In this document: positions 42,231 to 51,121 of the stretch, one piece after another | Layout: the number at the start of each line of letters is the position of its first letter | How positions within the stretch are numbered: the first letter of the stretch is position 1 | Assembly: GCA_037189985.1 (NCBI GenBank) | Contig: JBBCJX010000017.1 | Coordinates: 1 to 64,000, forward strand | Direction: 5' to 3' | From: UBA2031 sp037189985 | GTDB lineage: Bacteria; Pseudomonadota; Gammaproteobacteria; Pseudomonadales; Moraxellaceae | DNA: 64,000 nt | The notes under the pieces: generated by a model | What the model was told of the DNA's origin: nothing | The model's database searches: none | The model's input: only the letters and a program-made list of their open reading frames with translations | Program-made: the position numbers and the translations under genes

Positions 42231-44981
42231 TCAGTTGTCTTCGTGGCGTTGGTGTTTGAAGAAGACACCATTGTCACCGAATGCTGAAACGATCAGGGGG
42301 GAGGTCAGTTCCAGTTCTCCGATCTTGACGGCGTTGTTGCGCCGTTGCTGGGCATAACTGCTGTTGAGTGAGGGGATAATGGATGTCTTGATTTCCATGG
42401 AGGTGGCGTAGACATCATAGAGCTTGGAGCCAGCACCCAGCGAGGCCAGGTCATGACGGAAATCATGAGGTGTGCTGGCAAACCGTGTCTTCACTTCGGC
42501 GCGGGGAACGAAATAGACCTGAGTGGGCGACTTTGGTGATGCCACACGGGTGCCATCCTGACGGGTCTTGGCCATGTCGTTCAGCCTGAGGAGGGTCGGT
42601 TTTGTGCTGACTGCCGAGAACAGGAGAGTGGTACCCAGTGTTTCATTAACCTCCGTGGAAACATAATTCGACATTTCGTTGGCGAAGAAATTGTGATTGT
42701 TCCCTTGGCCGGACAGGGTATAGAGCGCCGATACGTTTTCAGCGGGCTTTCCGTCAATGAATGCCTTCCAGGCGAGACCGGGTGCAAAGCCGCGATCAGA
42801 AGGAAGCCCGGTCACCGATAGGCGCAGCAGGCCATGGTCTGATCCCTGGAAAATTCCCGTATAGCCTGCGGTATTGGCCACAGGAACAAATTTCACCTTT
42901 GCCATGGCGCCATGTGCATGGATGGGCTTTTCATAGCCAGGTGGGGCCACATCACTGCGCAACTGTACCTTCTTCCACAAGATGGAGCTGATAAGGCCGC
43001 CTACATTGACGGGTTTGAGGTTGGGCATGGTCGTCTGGTACTGCGTGCGCTTGGCACCGTTGACCCACAGGTGATCAGCCTTGGCACTGGCTGGCCAGCT
43101 TTCATAGTCGGACACCATATTCAGGCCCCAGGGCTTGAAGGCGTTTTCGACACCAATCAGGCTGAGGGCGAGTTGGGGATTGTGACGCTTGATCACATCC
43201 ACCATGGTGGTGTTCTCCACCCAGTCCAGGCCTTCAGCGGTATATACCTCGGGACGGTAGTCACGGGTATAGAAGCGGTCTGTCATCAGGCGGCGTGATG
43301 CATTCATGATGAATATCTGGAAAGCTGTTTCGCCAAAGGCAAAGCCATCGGGGCGAACCGTTTCAGCAAGTTGTCCTACCAGGGTGTCGATTTTCTCGAC
43401 ATCATTGCCGTAGAGGCGCTTGAGTTGGGCAAGAGTGGCAGCATCCTTGGTCAGGTCTTCGAATTTCGTGATCGGTTTGAGGCCGATCTGGCGGCGGAAT
43501 TCGTTGTAACGGGGTACGCCACGTTCGCGGTCTCTCAGGACGTCAATGGTGGCGAGGTCAATATTGCCTACCAAGGGTATGGAAAGGTTGCGCAGGAAGT
43601 TGGGGTAATTGTTCAGTGTCAGTGAGCCGGGATTGGTGATGCCGAAGGAATACCACAGGCGCTGCGGATTTTCGCTGTTCAGCATGCTTTCGGCATTGCT
43701 GTCACGTGTATTCTGCAAAGGAACCGAGCGTGACACCATATTCGAGCCGATGTCATAGATATCGATGTTGTCACGCATCAGGGGATGCATGCGGTATACC
43801 GCGACGAATTCTTCCGTCAGTGAATAAGCAACTCCGGCATTGTTGGGATTGGCAGAGCCTACCAGGCCGGCAAGTGCATGATCGAGCGTGGAGCTGCCGA
43901 CACCGTTCGAAAGATTGGGATCGAAGCCAAGGATGCGCTTGACGAAGGAATCGGTCCTGGCCAGATCTTCCTGCAGCATGCGGACCTCATTCTGGTACTT
44001 GTCACGTGGTGCACGTGATCCCAGAAGCCCCCACCAGTTGGCATACATGGCACGCTCCGTGATCGGATTGGCAATCACGGCGGGTGTCCATTCGACAGTA
44101 TGTATCTTGGCCATCAGGGCGGAATTGATCAGGCGGGCACGGTCATAAATCCACTGATCATTCTGATGGGGATATTTCTGCTTGAGCATGGTGGCAATGG
44201 CGTTGTGCTCCTTGGTGAAAATCTGGTGCAGCATGCTCAGCCCCACCCACCAGTTTTCGTTGAAGCCAGTCACGGGCTTACCGCTCAACAGCTCGCGAGG
44301 AAGTGTGCCATCCGGGTTAATCGTGAGCTTGCCGTCAACAAAGGATCGGACCTTGTCATTGGTGGCCTTGTTGCTGCCATAAATCTGTGAGCCATCCCAC
44401 CAGTGTGTGTTGTGATTGCGGTAGGTGGCAGGACGCCCTGCTTCCTGTGGCAGGCGTGTAGGGTCGGGCTGTGTGCGCTGCACGTTCATGTAGCCGGAAC
44501 CCAGCGGGTCTCCGTTCGGCAGCATTACACGGATGGGGTCGTCCACCTTGTTTGGCCCGTGATCCACCCAGTCGTGAATCATGAACTGTATCCAGGAAGC
44601 GGCGATGAAGTTCAGACTGGGAGCTGGTTTGAACTCACCACGAGCCATGAGGCTGTTGCTGACATCTCGTGGGTTGGGTGAAAGCAGGGTGCCTGCTTCG
44701 GTTTCCCCATGGGTGAAGGCGGTGTTCACGTTGCGCCCGAAGCGACGATAGACCGATCCCTCTGCCGGGTTCTCGAGGATGTTGCAGGTACCGTCCTCGG
44801 TACGGGCTGTCAGGCTGCGTTCATCACAGGTGATGTTTGCGTTGTGACGTGCATAGTCCTCGACATCGAAAAGATTGTTCTTGAAAAGCTCCTGGCGCTC
44901 GACGGCAAGTACCAGAAGACCTGTAATGACCCCAATGCTGCCCAGTTTGGTCAATGCTGGCCATGTGACCCATACAGACAT
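42231..44981 (-). CDS. Membrane-anchored animal-type haem peroxidase, cyclooxygenase/linoleate-dioxygenase-like
   Basis: About 916 residues from the ATG at 44981 (GGGAG eight bases upstream). An N-terminal hydrophobic helix (about 10-28, TKLGSIGVITGLLVLAV) suggests a membrane anchor. The distal haem His lies in SWIQFMIHDWVDHG. The proximal site is EEFVAVYRMHPL, where Tyr precedes the proximal His by three residues. This spacing is that of cyclooxygenases, fungal linoleate dioxygenases and alpha-dioxygenases, whose Tyr radical attacks fatty acids. THWWDGSQIYGSN is also typical of the bacterial group. A fatty-acid dioxygenase is the best guess; the product is unknown. The gene is convergent with the di-haem cytochrome gene. 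Confidence 0.88.
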   Translation of the reverse strand: MSVWVTWPALTKLGSIGVITGLLVLAVERQELFKNNLFDVEDYARHNANITCDERSLTARTEDGTCNILENPAEGSVYRRFGRNVNTAFTHGETEAGTLLSPNPRDVSNSLMARGEFKPAPSLNFIAASWIQFMIHDWVDHGPNKVDDPIRVMLPNGDPLGSGYMNVQRTQPDPTRLPQEAGRPATYRNHNTHWWDGSQIYGSNKATNDKVRSFVDGKLTINPDGTLPRELLSGKPVTGFNENWWVGLSMLHQIFTKEHNAIATMLKQKYPHQNDQWIYDRARLINSALMAKIHTVEWTPAVIANPITERAMYANWWGLLGSRAPRDKYQNEVRMLQEDLARTDSFVKRILGFDPNLSNGVGSSTLDHALAGLVGSANPNNAGVAYSLTEEFVAVYRMHPLMRDNIDIYDIGSNMVSRSVPLQNTRDSNAESMLNSENPQRLWYSFGITNPGSLTLNNYPNFLRNLSIPLVGNIDLATIDVLRDRERGVPRYNEFRRQIGLKPITKFEDLTKDAATLAQLKRLYGNDVEKIDTLVGQLAETVRPDGFAFGETAFQIFIMNASRRLMTDRFYTRDYRPEVYTAEGLDWVENTTMVDVIKRHNPQLALSLIGVENAFKPWGLNMVSDYESWPASAKADHLWVNGAKRTQYQTTMPNLKPVNVGGLISSILWKKVQLRSDVAPPGYEKPIHAHGAMAKVKFVPVANTAGYTGIFQGSDHGLLRLSVTGLPSDRGFAPGLAWKAFIDGKPAENVSALYTLSGQGNNHNFFANEMSNYVSTEVNETLGTTLLFSAVSTKPTLLRLNDMAKTRQDGTRVASPKSPTQVYFVPRAEVKTRFASTPHDFRHDLASLGAGSKLYDVYATSMEIKTSIIPSLNSSYAQQRRNNAVKIGELELTSPLIVSAFGDNGVFFKHQRHEDN

Positions 44982-45232
44982 GATGTGTCTCCCTGTGTTT
45001 TTGGATTTCCATGAGTAGGAGTTGCCGGCTGTGGTCGGCAAGTTGGCGAGTGTAGGGAGGAGGAATGTTTTCCCACCCCCTCCGCAGGGAGGGGAGGGAT
45101 GGGGAGAAACCGGAAATTTGCGACTGCACGGTTTCCGGGGTTTTATGTCGTCGTGCTGAGGTGGCCGGTGCAGCAGTGACCCAAAGATGGTGAGGGATTT
45201 GAAGGGGTGAGTGATCCGGTATCAGATTCAGG

Positions 45233-45269
45233 GCAATAAAAAACCCCGCATTGCGAGGTTTTTTATTGC
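45233..45269 (-). terminator. Terminator of htpX
   Basis: Near-perfect arms GCAATAAAAAACCCCGCA (45233-45250) and TGCGAGGTTTTTTATTGC (45252-45269), one mismatch. It lies about 10 bases past the htpX stop. The 298-base gap upstream (44982-45279) otherwise shows only an imperfect CCCTC/GAGGG hairpin near 45075-45100 and the peroxidase promoter area. Confidence 0.82.
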
Positions 45270-45279
45270 AGGAGGCATC

Positions 45280-46173
45280 TCAGATCTGTTTCGCCTGAAG
45301 TGCTGCAATGCGCTTTTCCAGAGGCGGATGGCTCATGAAGAGTGCTGCAAAGCTGAAGCCTTCACGCTTGCCTTCGGTGATGGCGAGCGCCGTCATTTCG
45401 GCAGGCATCTGGTCAGGCACTTCATGCTCGGCCTGTAGTCGGCGCAGGGCGTTGATCATGGACTGTTTGCCGGCCAGTTGTGCTCCGGCTTCATCGGCGC
45501 GGAATTCGCGCAGGCGCGAGAACCACATGACGATGGTGGAGGCCAGGATGCCCAGCACCAGATCACAGATCATGCTGGTGACGAAGTAGGCAATGCCGGG
45601 GCCGTCTTCATTCTTGAAAACCACGCGATCGACGAAGTTGCCGATGATGCGCGAGAAGAACATCACGAAGGTGTTCACCACGCCCTGGATCAGCGAGAGC
45701 GTCACCATGTCGCCATTGGCAACGTGGCCGATTTCGTGGCCGAGCACGGCTTTGACTTCATCACGGCTCATGCGCTGCAGGAGGCCGGAGGAAACAGCCA
45801 CCAGAGCGGCGTTCTTGTTCCAGCCGGTGGCGAAGGCGTTGGACTGGTAGCTCGGGAAGATGCCGACCTCGGGCATCTTGATGCCTGCCTTGTTGGCCAG
45901 TTCCTGCACCGTGCTGACCAGCCAGCGTTCTTCTTCGGTGCGCGGGTTTTCAATGATCTGTGTGCCTGTGCTGCGCTTGGCCATCCATTTGGAGATGAAC
46001 AGCGAGAACAGGGAGCCCACCATGCCGAAGACAAAGCAGAAGATCAGCAGGGATTGCAGGTTCAACTGGTTGCCGGCCATGTGGGTGGAGCCCACGCCGA
46101 GAATGCTGAGCACAATACCGGCAATCACGACGACGGCCAGGTTGGTCAGAAGAAAGAGAGCGATGCGTAACAT
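45280..46173 (-). CDS. htpX: Membrane protease HtpX
   Basis: The 297-residue M48 zinc metalloprotease starts at the ATG at 46173 (MLRIALFLLTNLAVVV). Twenty extra upstream codons are open but lack support. The zinc site is HEIGH (in AVLGHEIGHVANGDM) with the downstream Glu in REFRADEAGAQ. Two N-terminal helices (about 1-25, 38-58) and two further helices flank the active site. It degrades misfolded inner-membrane proteins. Length and motifs are normal for the family. Confidence 0.95.
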   Translation of the reverse strand: MLRIALFLLTNLAVVVIAGIVLSILGVGSTHMAGNQLNLQSLLIFCFVFGMVGSLFSLFISKWMAKRSTGTQIIENPRTEEERWLVSTVQELANKAGIKMPEVGIFPSYQSNAFATGWNKNAALVAVSSGLLQRMSRDEVKAVLGHEIGHVANGDMVTLSLIQGVVNTFVMFFSRIIGNFVDRVVFKNEDGPGIAYFVTSMICDLVLGILASTIVMWFSRLREFRADEAGAQLAGKQSMINALRRLQAEHEVPDQMPAEMTALAITEGKREGFSFAALFMSHPPLEKRIAALQAKQI

Positions 46174-46345
46174 GGGCTGCGGTTCTCCGTTGGTAATGCC
46201 GTGGAAATTAGGGACAAGTGCCGCAGATTTCAAGGACTGATTTGTGGGGCTCTTATCAGGCTGACGCGTTTGTCAGCTTCATGAAAGTTTTGGGAAAACA
46301 GGAGCTTGCCCGGTTCTTTTTTGTGCGTGGGGTGGCAGAAACAAG

Positions 46346-46375
46346 GCCGGGAAGCAGTGGTGGCTGCCTCCCGGC
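46346..46375 (-). terminator. Likely terminator of the aminotransferase gene
   Basis: Twelve-base arms (46346-46357 and 46364-46375) with one mismatch and a GCCGGGA core, 12 bases past the stop. The U-tract on the minus strand is imperfect (CTTGTTTCT). Confidence 0.55.
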
Positions 46376-46386
46376 AGTTTGTTTGG

Positions 46387-47853
46387 TCAGGCGGTGCCAT
46401 GCCGCTGCCGGTAGCCCTCCAGAAAGCGTGCAATGCGGCTGATGGCTTCTTTCAGGTCTTCCTTGTTGGGCAGGAAAACCACACGGAAGTGATCCGGTTT
46501 TGGCCAGTTGAAGCCGGTTCCTTGCACCAGCAGGACTTTTTCCGCCTGTAGCAGTTCCAGAATGAAGTCCTGATCGTTTTCTATGGGATAGATGGCCGGG
46601 TCCAGGCGAGGGAAGAGGTAGAGCGCTCCCTCGGGCTTTACGCAGCTCACGCCGGGAATGGCATTCAACATGTCCACCGCCAGGTTGCGCTGTTCGTACA
46701 GACGTCCGCCCGGCCTGATCAGGTCGTTGATGCTCTGGTAGCCGCCCAGTGCGGTCTGGATGGCATTTTGTGCCGGGACATTGGCGCAAAGGCGCATGGA
46801 AGCCAGCATGTCCAGGCCTTCGATGTAGTCCTTGGCAGCAGCCTTGTTGCCGCTGACCATGAGCCAGCCGGAACGGAAACCTGCCACGCGGTAGGACTTG
46901 GACAGGCCATTGAAGGTCACGCAGAGCAGGTCGGGCGCCAGCGTGGCCAGGCAGGTGTGCTGGGCATCGTCATAGAGGATCTTGTCATAGATCTCGTCGG
47001 CGAAAAGCACGAGCTTGTGCTTGCGGGCCAGCGCGACAATGCCTTCGAGGATGTGCTTGGGGTAGACCGCACCTGTGGGGTTGTTGGGATTGATGATCAC
47101 GATGCCGCGTGTGCGAGGGGTGATCTTCTTTTCCATGTCCTTAAGGTCCGGGAACCAGCCATTGTTCTCGTCGCAGAGGTAGTGCATGGGCGTGCCGCTG
47201 GAGAGGGTGACGGCAGCGGTCCACAGGGGATAGTCGGGAGCGGGAATCAGCATTTCGTCGCCGTTGTCCAGCAAGGCCTGCATGGCCATCACGATCAGCT
47301 CGGAAACACCGTTGCCAATGTAGATATCCCCGACATCCACCCCGAACAGCCCTTTTTGCTGGTAGTACTGCATGATGGCCTTGCGGGCAGCAAACAGCCC
47401 TTTGGATTCGCAATAACCAATAGAGGAGGGCAGATTGGTGATGACGTCTCCCAAGATTTCCTGGGGTGCCTCGAAGCCGAAGGGGGCTGGGTTGCCGATA
47501 TTGAGCTTGATGATGCGGTGTCCCTGCTCCTCCATGGCTGTGGCTGCCTTCAGCACTGGGCCGCGGATGTCATAGCAGACGTTTTTCAGCTTGGAGGACT
47601 TGGGGATTTCCATGGGGGCAGACTCGCGCTGTGGGGTAGGGGTGACGGGTTGGGGATCGGCCGGTCTGTCCAGCCGGTAGTTCTGCATGTCGATCCGGAG
47701 CTGGTCGACAGTTGCCTGGCGTGGGCTGCGCCCTTTCTTGAGTTCACCTACAAAATTGGGGTCCTTGCGGAATATCACGCCAAACTGGGAGGCACTGATG
47801 TCGGGATAGTCGGCAAGGAAGTGCTCGACTTGCTCCAGAAGGGGGGCTGACAT
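46387..47853 (-). CDS. AlaA-type PLP aminotransferase with N-terminal HTH-like extension
   Basis: The 488-residue fold-type I aminotransferase most resembles alanine/glutamate-pyruvate aminotransferases (AlaA/YfbQ). IKLNIGNPAPFGFEAPQEIL, INPNNPTGAVY, the Asp-Tyr pair in FADEIYDKILYDD and the PLP lysine in FNGLSKSYRVAGFRSGW are all present. The family is normally about 405 residues; here about 80 residues precede it. They contain FGVIFRKDPNFVGELKKGRS and PRQATVDQL, a pattern seen in small HTH-like proteins. The extension may bind DNA or regulate the enzyme. A palindrome lies 33 bases upstream. Confidence 0.88.
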   Translation of the reverse strand: MSAPLLEQVEHFLADYPDISASQFGVIFRKDPNFVGELKKGRSPRQATVDQLRIDMQNYRLDRPADPQPVTPTPQRESAPMEIPKSSKLKNVCYDIRGPVLKAATAMEEQGHRIIKLNIGNPAPFGFEAPQEILGDVITNLPSSIGYCESKGLFAARKAIMQYYQQKGLFGVDVGDIYIGNGVSELIVMAMQALLDNGDEMLIPAPDYPLWTAAVTLSSGTPMHYLCDENNGWFPDLKDMEKKITPRTRGIVIINPNNPTGAVYPKHILEGIVALARKHKLVLFADEIYDKILYDDAQHTCLATLAPDLLCVTFNGLSKSYRVAGFRSGWLMVSGNKAAAKDYIEGLDMLASMRLCANVPAQNAIQTALGGYQSINDLIRPGGRLYEQRNLAVDMLNAIPGVSCVKPEGALYLFPRLDPAIYPIENDQDFILELLQAEKVLLVQGTGFNWPKPDHFRVVFLPNKEDLKEAISRIARFLEGYRQRHGTA

Positions 47854-47885
47854 GCTTTTGGGTTCCCGATAGGGTTTTGGATTGG

Positions 47886-47907
47886 AAAATAGGCTATTCC
47901 CTATTTT
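47886..47907. promoter_or_regulatory. Inverted repeat upstream of the aminotransferase gene
   Basis: AAAATAGG and CCTATTTT (47886-47893/47900-47907) are separated by 6 bases, 33-55 bases before the ATG. It is AT-rich against a GC-rich background and has the size of a dimeric HTH-protein site. Confidence 0.4.
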
Positions 47908-48034
47908 TGGGTTTTTCCAGTCCTTTTCCTTCAGGCAAGACTATTTCTCCAAGTCTTGCAGGTGTTCGCCTTGAAGGTTGTGGTTTCACCCCCCATAGGG
48001 GTTTGAGGTTGAGGATGTGAGAGGAGCAAAGCCC

Positions 48035-48469
48035 ATGAGCAAGCCCCCGGTGATGAAAACGGATGCGGAGTGGCGTGCCGAGCTCAGTCCGGAGGAGTTC
48101 CGCATTTGCCGCGAGAAGGGCACCGAACGGGCCTTTACGGGTGAGTACTATGACGAGCGCCGCAATGGCGTCTATCGCTGCCGCTGCTGCGGGGAGCCTT
48201 TGTTCGGTTCTGACACCAAGTACGAGTCTGGATCAGGCTGGCCCAGCTTCTGGCAGCCGGTCACGGAGGATGTCATTGAGGAGAACCGGGATGTCAGCCA
48301 TGGCATGGTGCGCACGGAGATCGTTTGCCGGCAGTGTGGCTGTCATCTGGGCCATGTATTTCCCGACGGTCCGAGGCCGACCGGTTTGCGCTATTGCGTG
48401 AACTCCGCATCGCTTAAGCTCGATACCAGCATTTCCACACCGATACCGACGGATCAAAAAACAAACTGA
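48035..48469 (+). CDS. msrB: Peptide methionine (R)-S-oxide reductase MsrB
   Basis: About 144 residues from the ATG at 48035 (GAGGAG upstream); a GTG at 48017 is less likely. The structural zinc site is two CxxC pairs (CRCC and CRQC). The fold motif GSGWPSFWQP and the catalytic Cys in LRYCVNSASL are present. It repairs oxidised methionine. It lies 10 bases before a glutathione peroxidase gene, so the pair is an oxidative-stress operon. Confidence 0.95.
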   Translation: MSKPPVMKTDAEWRAELSPEEFRICREKGTERAFTGEYYDERRNGVYRCRCCGEPLFGSDTKYESGSGWPSFWQPVTEDVIEENRDVSHGMVRTEIVCRQCGCHLGHVFPDGPRPTGLRYCVNSASLKLDTSISTPIPTDQKTN

Positions 48470-48479
48470 GGAGAGGCCG

Positions 48480-48959
48480 ATGGCCAGCGTCTACGATTTT
48501 TCCGGCAAGACCATCACTGGTGAAGACAAGCCGATTGCCGATTTCAAGGGCAAGGTGCTGCTGATTGTGAATACTGCCAGCAAGTGCGGTTTCACCCCGC
48601 AGTTCAAGGGACTGGAAGCGCTGTATGAAAAGTACAAGGATCGCGGTCTGGTGGTGCTGGGTTTTCCCTGCAACCAGTTTTTGAGCCAGGACCCGGGCAG
48701 TAATGATGAAATCAGCCAGTTCTGCGAGTTGAACTATGGCGTGACTTTTCCCATGTTTGCCAAGATCGATGTGAATGGCGACAACGCTGACCCCTTGTTC
48801 AAGCACCTCACCAGCGCTGCTCCCGGTTTGCTGGGCAGCAAGGCGGTCAAATGGAATTTCACCAAGTTCCTTGCGGACCGCAACGGCCGGGTCATCAGTC
48901 GCTATGCGCCGGCCACCAAGCCCGAAGACATTGCTGCCGATATTGAAAGGTTGTTGTGA
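48480..48959 (+). CDS. Glutathione/thioredoxin peroxidase (Gpx/BtuE family)
   Basis: The 159-residue thioredoxin-fold peroxidase has the active-site segment NTASKCGFTPQFKGLEALY with Cys rather than selenocysteine. GFPCNQFLSQDPG supplies the conserved Gln, and VKWNFTKFL the Trp. It reduces hydroperoxides using thiols and pairs with msrB just upstream. Confidence 0.94.
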   Translation: MASVYDFSGKTITGEDKPIADFKGKVLLIVNTASKCGFTPQFKGLEALYEKYKDRGLVVLGFPCNQFLSQDPGSNDEISQFCELNYGVTFPMFAKIDVNGDNADPLFKHLTSAAPGLLGSKAVKWNFTKFLADRNGRVISRYAPATKPEDIAADIERLL

Positions 48960-48984
48960 TTGCGGTTGATGCTGTCTTGAAAAG

Positions 48985-49005
48985 GCCCGCTCATGCGGGC
49001 TTTTT
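48985..49005 (+). terminator. Terminator of msrB-gpx
   Basis: GCCCGC-TCAT-GCGGGC followed by T5, 26 bases after the gpx stop. Confidence 0.85.
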
Positions 49006-49056
49006 CATGCGCGCAACCCTTGGCGAAGAAACCTGAAAAAACCTTGTTTTTCAGGC

Positions 49057-49086
49057 TTGACGCTATGGAGGGGACCCCCCTAGAAT
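49057..49086 (+). promoter_or_regulatory. Sigma-70 promoter of the tRNA operon
   Basis: TTGACG (-35, 49057-49062) and TAGAAT (-10, 49081-49086) are 18 bases apart. They are followed by the GC-rich stretch GCGCGCC, typical of stringently controlled stable-RNA promoters. The first tRNA begins 35 bases downstream. Confidence 0.75.
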
Positions 49087-49121
49087 GCGCGCCTCACTTG
49101 CCAAGGCAGGTGACCAGACCT

Positions 49122-49197
<76 letters not shown>

Positions 49198-49203
49198 GGT
49201 TCT

Positions 49204-49278
<75 letters not shown>

Positions 49279-49286
49279 TAAAAAGC

Positions 49287-49317
49287 AAAAGGCCGGTCGT
49301 CATGCGACCGGCCTTTT
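49287..49317 (+). terminator. Terminator of the tRNA operon
   Basis: Perfect 13-base arms AAAAGGCCGGTCG (49287-49299) and CGACCGGCCTTTT (49305-49317), followed by GTTTTT. Confidence 0.92.
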
Positions 49318-49436
49318 GTTTTTCCGGATACCTCGTCCTTGAATCGTGCGCACTCACAAAAATCATTTGCCCCTGACCCTGTAGCCGCTACGCTCCAGCA
49401 AGCTGCATGCTGATTCAATTCTGACAAGGAGCTTCC

Positions 49437-50492
49437 ATGATTCGTTCCATTGCTTATGCTGCAACTGCCAAAGACGCGCCGCTGGCTCCTTGGCATTTTG
49501 AGCGACGTGAGCTCAGGCCCAAGGATGTGCATCTGGAAGTACTGTTTTGTGGTGTTTGTCATTCGGATTTGCATACTGTCAGGAGCGAGTGGGGAACAAC
49601 GGCATATCCTTGTGTGCCAGGGCATGAAATTGTCGGGCGCGTGGTAGCGGTTGGAGATGAAGTCAGCAGCCTTCGCCCGGGTGAAATTGCAGCGGTTGGC
49701 TGCATGGTGGACTCCTGTCGGGTATGCAGCAGTTGTGTCGAAGGCGAGGAGCAGTTTTGCGACCACGGTCCCGTCATGACCTATGCTGGTCGTGACAGGC
49801 TAGATGGCAGCATTACCCAGGGCGGCTATGCCAACAATATCGTTGTGGACGAGGCGTTCGTGCTGGCCGTGCCCGCAGGGCTGGACCTTGCAGCGACAGC
49901 GCCTTTGTTGTGCGCAGGCATCACGACGTGGTCACCCCTGCAGCACTGGAAGGTGTCGGCAGGACAAAAGGTAGGTGTGGTCGGGTTGGGCGGGCTGGGG
50001 CATATGGCTGTCAAGTTTGCCCGTGCCATGGGGGCTCATGTGGTGCTTTTGACGACATCGGAAAGCAAGCGGGAAGATGCATTGCGTCTGGGAGCGCACG
50101 AAGTGGTGATTTCCCGGAACCGGGAGGAGATGAAACCGCATCGCAACAGTTTCCATTTCATTCTGGATACGGTGTCGGCACCCCATGACATCAGTGCCTT
50201 GCTGGGGCTTTTGCGCCGTGATGCCACGCTTTGCCAATTGGGCCTGCCACCGGCTCCCTTGCCGGTAAACATATTCAGTCTGACTAATCGCCGTCGTCAG
50301 TTGGCCGGCTCATTCATCGGCGGGATTGCGGAGACACGGGAAATGCTGGAATTCTGTGCCCGGCATGGCATTGTCAGCGACATTGAGCTGATACCGATAC
50401 AGCAGATCAACGAAGCCTATGAGCGTCTTGAAAAAGGGGATGTGAAGTACCGCTTCGTCATTGATATGTCCTCCATTCCTGCCTTGCCCTGA
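49437..50492 (+). CDS. Zinc-dependent alcohol/aldehyde dehydrogenase (YahK/cinnamyl-alcohol dehydrogenase type)
   Basis: The 351-residue medium-chain dehydrogenase starts at 49437 behind AAGGAG. Catalytic zinc ligands lie in CGVCHSDLHT and GHEIVG. The four structural-zinc cysteines lie in GCMVDSCRVCSSCVEGEEQFC (that stretch has exactly the expected spacing). The coenzyme motif GVVGLGGLGHMAVKFA is present. NADPH-dependent aldehyde reduction is the usual activity of this subgroup. It has its own promoter region behind the tRNA terminator. Confidence 0.92.
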   Translation: MIRSIAYAATAKDAPLAPWHFERRELRPKDVHLEVLFCGVCHSDLHTVRSEWGTTAYPCVPGHEIVGRVVAVGDEVSSLRPGEIAAVGCMVDSCRVCSSCVEGEEQFCDHGPVMTYAGRDRLDGSITQGGYANNIVVDEAFVLAVPAGLDLAATAPLLCAGITTWSPLQHWKVSAGQKVGVVGLGGLGHMAVKFARAMGAHVVLLTTSESKREDALRLGAHEVVISRNREEMKPHRNSFHFILDTVSAPHDISALLGLLRRDATLCQLGLPPAPLPVNIFSLTNRRRQLAGSFIGGIAETREMLEFCARHGIVSDIELIPIQQINEAYERLEKGDVKYRFVIDMSSIPALP

Positions 50493-50561
50493 TTCGGAAG
50501 TACTGTCCCGGCAGGTGGGTGGATAAAAAATAGCGGTGTGAACAGCGACAGGGAGAAGGGA

Positions 50562-51110
50562 ATGAAAAAGCTTCGTAGCGTCTTGATTGTGCTGGCACTG
50601 GCGGTGGTGCTGGCTGTTGCTGCCGTGTTGGCATATGTGTTGCCACGTCATGCCGTGGTGAACATCAATGGCCATGAGGTCAAACGGGTGGACAGGGACG
50701 GGCATGTCGTCGACGGCCGTAATCCTGTTACGGGTGTTACCCGGGATGTTTTCTTCCTCTATGCCTCTGATCCGGTAAAAAAAGAAATCCACGTGTACCG
50801 CAATGAAGATACAGGCTTTGGATTCCCTTGGTATTTCAAGTTCGATTCTGCTGAAGTGCAGGGCAGGGCACAGCTGATCGAGGCTGACAATACCGTGCAG
50901 GGTGTACGTCCGTATGCGCTGGTGACTTACTACGGCTGGCGCATTCCCATGTTCAGCCTGTTTCCGAATGCAGTGGATGTTCGTACATGGGACAGGCCTG
51001 AAACCCCTTTTCCTGTTTTCAATACGGTGTTCCTGTCGCTGCTTGTCTTGTTGATAGTGGTTGTCTGGTGGAGGATCCGGCGCTGGAGGAAGGGAAGGGC
51101 TCCAGCGTAA
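50562..51110 (+). CDS. DUF1523 family membrane protein
   Basis: About 182 residues from the ATG at 50562 (MKKLRSVLIVLALAVVLAV), with GGGAGAAGGG upstream. An N-terminal helix and a C-terminal helix (about 152-172) flank an extracytoplasmic domain. YRNEDTGFGFPWYFKFDSAE and VTYYGWRIPMFSLFPNA match DUF1523 as I recall it. The function of the family is unknown. It is convergent with urtE. Confidence 0.85.
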   Translation: MKKLRSVLIVLALAVVLAVAAVLAYVLPRHAVVNINGHEVKRVDRDGHVVDGRNPVTGVTRDVFFLYASDPVKKEIHVYRNEDTGFGFPWYFKFDSAEVQGRAQLIEADNTVQGVRPYALVTYYGWRIPMFSLFPNAVDVRTWDRPETPFPVFNTVFLSLLVLLIVVVWWRIRRWRKGRAPA

Positions 51111-51121
51111 GCGGGATGAGG

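Noticed and set aside
48480..48959. Selenocysteine in the glutathione peroxidase
   Set aside because: The active-site codon is Cys (NTASKCGFTP) and the frame has no internal TGA.
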